DNA of 64,000 nucleotides from contig CM072166.1 in assembly GCA_036850595.1 (NCBI GenBank), positions 18,950,756-19,014,755 on the forward strand, given 5' to 3'. Below the pieces are notes generated by a model. The model saw only the letters and a program-made list of their open reading frames with translations, was not told the origin of the DNA and did no database searches. Shown here one piece after another: positions 56,752 through 64,000 of this stretch (position 1 is the stretch's first letter; the number at the start of each line of letters is the position of its first letter). This DNA is from Rhyacichthys aspro. Its lineage: Eukaryota; Chordata; Actinopteri; Gobiiformes; Rhyacichthyidae. A program made the position numbers and the translations under genes.

Positions 56752-57015
56752 GGTGTTCCCAGTGTCCTTCAGTGTCCTTAGTGTCTCTCAGTACCCCCAG
56801 TGTCACTCAGTGTCCCCAGTGTCACTCAATGTTCCACAGTGCCCCTCAGTGTCCCTTAGTGTTCCACAGTGCCCCTCAGTGTCCCTTTGTGTACCACAGT
56901 GCCCCCAGTGTCCCCAGTGTCACTCAGTGTTCTTTTTGTCCTTTAGTGCCCCCAGTGTCACTCAAGTTCCACAGTGCCCCTCAGTGCCTCTAGTGTTCCA
57001 AGTATCCGTATGTGT
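56752..57015. repeat. irregular minisatellite (CAGTGTCCCYCAGTGT)
   Basis: Many imperfect copies of CAGTGTCACTCAGTGTCCC-like and CACAGTGCCCCTCAGTGTCC-like units occur. The overlapping open frames rich in S, V, P, Q and C are artefacts of the repeat. Confidence 0.8.
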
Positions 57016-57239
57016 CCCCAGGGCCAATGTGCAATAGACTGATTGAACAGTCTTATGGCAGTGTTGCTCCTCTACTTCAACCTAAGTCTCCAAATTAATA
57101 TCTAGAGTTGAATTGACATTTCCCAACATCCAGCCCTCACTTTCAGATTGCGTGTACACTCTGTCTCACATGGTTTTCTCTCCTATCATGCCCAACTGAG
57201 CGGTCACCATTTCAACTCAAAACACTGTCCAAGGCTAAT

Positions 57240-57956
57240 AAACTACCGTGAAAGAAGATGCTAGCACTAGCTTGACACTTTGCACCAGTACGACCATTGT
57301 GGAACAGCATCACAAAAAGCTAATTGTGACGCTAACTTCCAAATCCAGGACCGAATTCAGGACACCGCTTAGCGCACTCAAAGCTGGGCTAAACATTCTA
57401 ACTAAGGAGGCAAATGGCCAGTTTCGTCTCTCAGTTTCGAGAGCCCATAGAAGATGTCACAACAATTTTCTACATTTTGAGGAGCTCCACATCAGAGAGG
57501 CCTGGCAAATAAGAGGTTTGATTATCACGGTTATCCTGACAGTTATCCTCTTGAGCTTGCTGCTGTTCTGTTTAGCAGTTGTCTTGTTTTAGGTTCCAAA
57601 ATTTATAAAATGTGCTGGACATAGTTTTTCGCTCTGACCACTAGGCTACCCACTTACCTCAATATGCAACCTGACTAATGAACTGAAATTAGTGAGCTGG
57701 AATGTCATGGGCCTAAACTACCTACCTTAGCTTTCTTAAAAGAGATCCATGTATGCAGTGTTGACTTGAATCAATTACTGTCACGTTGGTCCAGAAAGCG
57801 CTTTCATTCGTCATTTCAGGCTAAAGCCCAAGGAGTCTCCATTCTCATTAATCAGAATGTCACCTTTGAGCCACATAATATAACCTATAATATGAATGAT
57901 ACATAATTTTGTTGTTTCAGGCAAATTATACAACAAATTAGTAGTTTTTGTTAATG
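57240..57956 (+). pseudogene. L1-like LINE relic (ORF1 start and endonuclease start)
   Basis: 57248-57592 keeps an open frame with TIVEQHHKKLIVTLTSKSRT and LSALKAGLNIL, loosely like the coiled-coil start of fish L1 ORF1. It ends in a hydrophobic tail of doubtful meaning. From 57675 the ORF2 endonuclease start is clear in shifting frames: LKLVSWNVMGLN, RKRFHSSFQAKAQGVSILIN and NKLVVFVNV. It is cut at about 57956 by a Tc1 element, just where YAPN would follow. Confidence 0.55.
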
Positions 57957-58745
57957 TACAGTGCCATGAAAAGTGATTGCTCCCTTCCTGTTTTTTAATT
58001 GTTTGCACATTTGACACACTTTAGCTCACTAAACAAATTTAAATATTAGACAAAGATAACTCAAGTTAACACAAAATGCAGTTTTTAAGTAATGATTTTA
58101 TTTAATAGGGGAAAACAGCTGTTCAAACCTACCAAGCTTAATTCAGCCACATTGGAGGAATTTTAAGGAAGAACAGCCTTTTTAAGGTCAGGCCACAGCA
58201 TCTCAATTAGATTGGACTAGACTAGGTCACTCCAAACCTTCATTTTGTTATTTTGAATCCATTCAGTGGACTTGCTGGTGTGTTTTGGATCATTGTCCTG
58301 CTGCAGAACCCAAGGGTGCTTCAGCTTGAGGTCATGAACTGATGGACGGACATCCTCCTTCAAGATTTTTGGTAGAAAGCAGAATTCATGGTTTCATAAA
58401 TCACAGCAAGTTGTCCAGTTCCTGAAGCAGCAAAACAGACCCAGAACATCACACTACCTTTACCATATTTGACTGTTGGTTTGTTGTTCTTTTTCTGAAA
58501 TGTTGTGTTACTTTTAAACCAGATGTAACGTGACACATACCTTCCAAAAACTTAAACTTCTGTCTCGTCAGTCCACAGAATCTTTCCCCAAAAGTCTTGG
58601 GGATCATCAAGATGTTTTTTTGGTCAGTAGTGGTTTTCGCCTTGGGACTCTGCCATGGATGCCATCTTTGCCCAGTTTCTTTCTTATAGTAGAGTCATAA
58701 ACCCTGTCCTTAACTGAGAAAAGTGAGGTCTGCACATGTTGTTGT
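57957..58745 (-). mobile_element. Tc1/mariner-family relic, truncated
   Basis: It begins CAGTGCCATGAAAAGTGATT after TA. On the minus strand about 58255-58325 reads LKHPWVLQQDNDPKHTSKST, the Tc1 transposase block. Further text matches 2331-3200. It stops near 58745 where SINE tail sequence starts, so it is missing its other end. Confidence 0.75.
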
Positions 58746-58749
58746 GGGT

Positions 58750-58840
58750 TTTGTCCAAAATGTCTGGAAATATGTATTGTATAATAGTCAAAAGGCAATT
58801 GTCTTGGGTTGTGTTTTATTTTATCTGTGAATTGTATTTT
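58750..58840 (+). repeat. inverted SINE tail copy
   Basis: CCAAAATGTCTGGAAATATG to TTGTGTTTTATTTTATCTG is the reverse complement, with few differences, of the SINE tail at 59025-59113. The two lie about 200 bp apart and could pair. Confidence 0.65.
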
Positions 58841-59024
58841 GTCAGTAGGTCTCATTAGTTTGGACCTGGAATTGAGGACACTTCCACTCATGAGAGGGGT
58901 GTTTTACCATTAAAGGTAGGCCCTACATTCTCTCTGTGGTGGTGATGATAATCCATAACATCTAAATACCTGACGCATAATACGATCTACTTAGGAATTA
59001 TAAGACCATAACACCGTTGTGGCT

Positions 59025-59225
59025 CAATCAGATAAAATAAAACACAACCTTTTGATTGCCTTTTGACTATTATACAACTATTATACAATACATATTTCAA
59101 GACATTTTGGACAATGAGCATAGCCTTCCAAAGAAAATAGTTTGACCCCTGTGGGACTTGAACCAAGGGTTCCCATATCCTAGTACACTCATCCCAGTGA
59201 GCAAATCGGACACAATGAACTATAT
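59025..59225 (-). repeat. tRNA-derived SINE
   Basis: The minus strand reads ATTTGCTCACTGGGATGAGT (A-box-like) and later CCCTTGGTTCAAGTCCCACA with the B-box GGTTCAAGTCC. An AT-rich tail follows, with TTTTGACTATTATACA-like text and its direct duplicate. It is a tRNA-headed SINE, not a complete tRNA gene. Confidence 0.6.
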
Positions 59226-60724
59226 CGCACTTAGTGCTTACAAAAAAAATAAAATAACACCACAAACACAATAATGAGAAGAAATAAATAAAAACGAACT
59301 TACGAATTGATGCTCAGATTTTTTGATTTGTTTTTGCTTGCCGTTCAGAGGTTATTAACAGGAGGGGGAAAAAATTTGTTAGTTTAGTAATTTAGTTTTT
59401 TTTTTCTCTTGTTGTTCAGGGCTTCAGTACAAATCTGAATGATGCACCATTTTAACTTTAATCAGCAAGTAGAATTGATCATGATGACACCCTTACCTTA
59501 TTGCATGAGTGTTAAGATTGTTGTTATGGGTGTGTCTGAACTAAATCAGCACCCTGATAAAGAGGTTGAATGGTATTTTATGTATTGTATAAAATACAAA
59601 AATACTCATCTTAAATGTATTTAAATAGAAATTCCATAATATTTTTTTTTCTACAAAATAGTATTTATATTTCAAATACATATTTTAAATACATGTCTCT
59701 GAACTACTGCCCATCCCTGTGTATATGCCTCCAATATAGATGATCCTGATTTCTAATAAATAGCTAATCAAAATAACTTTCTTTATTTAAACCAATATAG
59801 CCTCAAATATCTCCGACAAACTCTATGGCACTTTGAACCTACCTGCGTGGCCGAGTTACAGCTCACACTGCTCGTATGAAATGTAGCTCACAGAGTGAAT
59901 GCTCCGACCTCATCGCCAAACCGGAGAGGTTGATGAAATACTGCTGTCTTTGAGTTATAACAATTTTTGGTGTGCATGTTGGATGTTACAGAGCAGTGTG
60001 GATCTGGTTTTGAACCCACTGTGTTTGACTCTTCCATAGAAGGCCCTGAAGACACCATCATAAATGTCACTGTTAATGATAGCCACAGATATGTCCATGT
60101 GGTGTGTGTGGGATATGCTGAGTGTGTCGTTAAGACTTTAGTGTGGGCTCCAGCAGCCCTTACTTGGATATGCGTAAACTGGTATTCCCACAGCCCACAC
60201 AGACTCAGAGACATCCCTGTGCAGCTCATGACAACACCAGTTCCCAGTGTTGACTCTTCACTGGCTCTGTATTAAACACAACCCACTTGTGTGCACTAAA
60301 TCAAACAGAACCACTGCAGCAAACCTTCAGTTTATGGTAACAAATCGATAAGAGACCCATAAGCCTTTGATGTAGAAAGGACTGGTCAGTATGAATCGGA
60401 GCTTATTTCTCCATCTATGTATATATTTAACTGGACATGATGTATATAATTTTTTTTTGTATTCATTTTTTTGTCTTGTGCATTATCTATCTTATTATTG
60501 TTTTAGTTTTTCTCCCTCTATGATTGTACTTTGAGGTCGCTTCCCATGAATGAAAACTCACAAAAATTGGTATGTGAAAAAAATGTAATATTTTGTGCAA
60601 AATAGAAAATACTAATAAAAAAGGGAACCCCCTGGAGTGAGATCCCTATGAGACAACACGAAAGTTGAAAAGAAAAGAAACAAAATACAGAGGGATGATT
60701 CATAATGTCAGAACAAACAAAAAA
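59226..60724 (+). other. RYR2 intron sequence, nothing recognised
   Basis: No exon with RYR2 similarity, RNA gene or clear transposon was found. Confidence 0.5.
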
Positions 60725-61680
60725 TTATATTGTGGCGGAGGCACATAACCAACAGGAAGTTGCCCATCTTTGATTAAACTTTAAAAATTTTTATATAAAT
60801 TCCACCTCTCGAAATTTAACAAACTCGTCTTACGGCGTTTAACCCATACTCGCTCCACATCTTCTAGACAAGTGGCCTATTAAACATTTTTGAGGGTTTT
60901 GTAGAATATTAAACGGTGTTGCTGCAGCAATGCTGTGATTTTTCGTTATGTTTTTGCTGCTCACCACCAAACATGAAAGTGTTATAACTTGCACGTACTT
61001 TGTCTGATTTGGCTCAAATTTAAATCTTTTGCTCAGTCACCAGCCTTGGGGCTGTAGCACATTTATATGGGAACACTGAAGATGGCCGCAAAGCCACCCC
61101 CTGCAGAGCAAAAAAAACATTAATACATGTGTGTATAGGACAAAAAAATGTATTATATCGTAAACAAACAAAATTTGGAACATATGTCATGTGACCCTGA
61201 TCAAAAATGTAAATGATGGCTATGCCCCAGCTCCAATCCTGTTGCCATGGTATCGCCCCAAAAGTTGACCATCGCCCAATGAGATGTCCCAAAACTTTCT
61301 TTATCGTAGATAATCAACTGCCCCGACCTACAGGAAGTCTGCCTTATCGGATTGATTATGTGACCACTTGATTCGTACCTTTCATACTTTAACAAACTGG
61401 TCTCAGGGGGTTTTACCGAGCGACTTAAAAATGTGTGAACATGACCTAGGGACATGTCTCATCAAAAGTTGTTAAAGGTTTTGTAAATAATTTAACGTTG
61501 TTGCCAAGGTGACCCCTCAAATTTGTTTTTTTGTTGTTTGTTTTTAGTATTTGCCCACTAACACTGATATACACACTTTGTCCGATTTGACTCAAATTTA
61601 AACTGTTTGATCAGTTTCTCAAAGGGCCCCATCAGAGTCAAAACAGAGATTTGTTTTGCCCTGCACTTGGGTAACCTTTC
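60725..61680. repeat. degenerate dispersed fish repeat, second locus
   Basis: ACAGGAAGTTGCCCATCTTT (about 60752) and ACAGGAAGTCTGCCTTATCG (about 61330), each followed by a TTTAACAAACT block, show two related units in tandem. They resemble 8880-9890. TTTGGCTCAAATTTAAA and TTTGACTCAAATTTAAAC also recur at 61007 and 61587. Confidence 0.5.
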
Positions 61681-63029
61681 TGTTCTTATTGTTTCCAGCT
61701 CCACAGGTTTTTATGATGTCAGGGGAAAACAGACAGTCATGAGTGAATAAGGGGGGAAACTGCTGAGAATCATTTCCATCGGATCTGTATTATTATTATT
61801 GGTTATAAATTTAAAGAATGTTAAAATGCTCCATAACAGTACTTCAGGAATTAGACCGGACTGTAATAGTTGTGAGGCTGAGACACAGTGAACTGACTAA
61901 AGAAGAAAGACTGATGTGGTCTCTTGGAGACTGAGTGAGTGTTTTTGTGGGGTCTGTGTCCTCTCATGCTCTTCAGTGGTCAGCAGTTTCTGAGCACCTA
62001 ATCATTTAGTTATTTTAATGAGAATCTTAGAGACCCATGTGGAACCAGCTCATGTTCTGTCACTGTACACACAGCAGGGCTGTGTGTTGTCAGGATGTTT
62101 TGGATTATAGTGGTTTACGAACAGATTAAATCTCCTCTGAACAGAGTGTGTGTCCAGGGATCAGGCCACTGTTAGATCAGTAACAGGGAGGTTTACAGCT
62201 GACTCTCATCAAGCTGCATTCTGACTTTAACTTATTTTAACATTCACTTGTTGAAGCCAATGCCATCCTCTTACAGTGGGTCCACAGATTATAACAGCCT
62301 CACTGTGTGAGTTGATCCATTGTAATCCATCTTCTCCATACAATGCAGAGAAGATGGATTGAAGGAAAAATTCAGTTCAATGAATCTGACTGCAGCCAGG
62401 ATCTTTTAACTTGGTGTGACCCAGCAACATAAAGTCAAACCTTTCCATCCTTGACAAATGTTCTTAAATCTTGGTGGAAATTGTTTTGACACATTACACT
62501 GAGGGTAACTTCTTACTGCAAGGTTAAGGGTTTTAACTAAACTCATCACCTGTCAACAGTCCCACACCACACACCGCTGAGCACTCCAGCTATTCACATG
62601 GTCATAGAGCATCCTGTGGTGCATGGCCTCACTTTATGCCTCAGACCGACACTCAAACACACCTGCTCAGGACGGCTGCACATTAGGGAAAACATGCAAT
62701 ATTTTTACTATATTTTTTCAATGTTCATCTATGACTATGTTGAGTATTTCAATTCTGACATGCTCTTTTTCCTTGAGAGCTCCCTGTCTGTCCCAGATAG
62801 ATGGAATTCAAATATGTATAGAAATAAAAAACATAACTATTTTCCACTGGGCCCAATTACTTTTAAAGATGTCACATCACGCTTTGATTTCAGCATCAGA
62901 AACGGCTCAGAACAGAATACATTATATTATTTTGGGCTAGATTAAATCAAGTCAGTAAAGACATAAATTACAAATGACTGAACAGCAGCGTATTTTTTTC
63001 CAGTTCCAGCAGCATTGAAGAGAAGTGTA
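61681..63029 (+). other. RYR2 intron sequence, nothing recognised
   Basis: No gene or mobile element was recognised. Confidence 0.5.
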
Positions 63030-63221
63030 AACCCTTACTGCAGTTCCTCTAATGGCCACAGGTGTCAGTAACTGATAGAAATTCACAATGCCCCTTTAAT
63101 GTGGAAAATGAAAAACTGTCCTGTTTGAGTGTCAGTTTTTCATTTTCCACATTAAAGGGGCATTGTGAATTTCTATCAGTTACTGACACCTGTGGCCATT
63201 AGAGGAACTGCAGTAAGGGTT
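63030..63221. repeat. perfect 89-bp inverted repeat with 14-nt loop
   Basis: The left arm 63030-63118 (AACCCTTACTGCAGTTCCTC ... GAAAAACTG) and the right arm 63133-63221 are exact reverse complements over 89 bases. They are separated by TCCTGTTTGAGTGT. There is no ORF. No flanking duplication could be assigned. The lack of any mismatch implies a recent origin or ongoing conversion. Confidence 0.93.
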
Positions 63222-64000
63222 GTGCTAGCTCATGTGCGCGTGTTCGTAGGAGCATGACTGAGAACCCGGAGCGTCAGCCTCATCACAGACTTATCACAGG
63301 ACTGTAAGATTAACTGGAATCGTGTTAACAGAGGAGGTAAGAAAAGTTACACTTCTGAAAGTTTATTGTTTGACAAACTTTATTTGAGAACAAACTATGT
63401 TTGACTTTTGAGGCTGACACAGCAGTAAAGTGAACTCTTGAGAGATGAGAGATAAGAACGACTAATTTTTGACAACAGTATGTTAAATAAAGCACTCAAA
63501 CACAATACAGCAGTTAGAGCAAAGTCTGTGTGATATATTATCCACTATATGTCATGTTTGTCAAAAAAGCATTGACAAACATTAGCTTAGCTTAAGCTAG
63601 CTATATCACTAGCTCATGTAGCTTTCACCGAGGCCCTGCAGTTTACACAGGAGTCTCAGCAGAATAACGGCAAATGTTAGTGAACTTAGCTATATTAGAC
63701 AGGATACAATACATAATGTGTTTCGATTAGTGTTATTTTGCTTATTTTTATTTGTTATTTTGTTATTTTTGGAGTCTTTGTACAAACATTGGAGCATTTC
63801 ATTCTTTATTTGGTCTAAACAGCTGCACTGCTCCTACTTGTGTAAAACAGCAGTGACAAGCACCAGAACACTCAATGACCTCTTATTTATCGTAGAGAAA
63901 AGCAAAATACATATTACTAAATACGGGAGTTTTGCTTGTTTCTAGGTACCACTACTGTACTAAATTGGTCTTGCATTAGGTTGAGACAACATGAATGTAA
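63222..64000 (+). other. RYR2 intron sequence, nothing recognised
   Basis: The sequence is AT-rich and no exon or repeat was identified up to the window end. Confidence 0.5.

Noticed and set aside
56684..57037. 117-residue frame rich in Ser, Val, Pro, Gln and Cys
   Set aside because: It is a translation of the irregular minisatellite at 56752-57015.
57248..57592. 114-residue frame ending in a hydrophobic segment, as a membrane protein gene
   Set aside because: It sits directly before an L1 endonuclease start, its first half resembles L1 ORF1 coiled coil, and there is no ATG start context or splice support.

Overview
The window is vertebrate nuclear DNA, almost certainly from a teleost fish. 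It has interrupted genes with GT-AG introns, little coding sequence, and a repeat set typical of ray-finned fish: Rex3/RTE, L1/Tx1-like, DIRS, chromodomain Ty3/Gypsy, Penelope, Tc1, hAT, Tigger-like and piggyBac elements, tRNA-derived SINEs and long CA repeats. No bacterial or organellar genes are present. The species cannot be read from the sequence.

Two host genes are supported, both on the + strand. Bases 3591-19858 hold the last 13 coding exons of MTR (cobalamin-dependent methionine synthase). They join without a phase error into about 535 codons covering the B12-binding and AdoMet-activation domains. About 1.9 kb after the MTR stop, a CpG-rich promoter leads into a 48-bp first coding exon (21773-21820) for the 16-residue ryanodine-receptor start, best read as RYR2. 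MTR followed by RYR2 in the same orientation is also the human 1q43 order. No RYR2 exon 2 is seen, so 21821-64000 is read as part of a very long RYR2 intron 1.

MTR introns carry hAT MITEs (51-456, 765-945, 4545-5207), a Tc1 relic (2331-3545), a Penelope GIY-YIG relic (7195-7600) and a nested insertion. In the nest, a chromodomain Ty3/Gypsy provirus-like element (12531-16790) sits inside the reverse-transcriptase ORF of an older L1-like element (10189-18036). A Tigger-like MITE (18039-18652) follows.

RYR2 intron 1 carries a second Tigger-like MITE (28621-29237), a Rex3 3' end, a 940-bp foldback element beside a MITE, an L1 relic (34680-36050), a piggyBac element (36094-44125), a Tc1 relic, a DIRS element with an odd internal terminal-repeat copy (48817-51645), a complete Rex3 insertion with a 12-bp target-site duplication (53036-56356), L1/Tc1/SINE relics, and a perfect 89-bp inverted repeat (63030-63221).

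The most notable object is the 8032-bp piggyBac element. It has TTAA duplications, 13-bp terminal inverted repeats and a transposase broken by one frameshift. It also has about 5.1 kb of cargo: a strong double hairpin, a GC-rich block running into a diverged 5' end of 18S rRNA, two copies of a 286-bp unit, three copies of a 230-bp unit with a later inverted copy, a 23-bp array, and about 22 copies of a roughly 127-bp unit. It looks like a DNA transposon that has captured and amplified rDNA spacer-type sequence.
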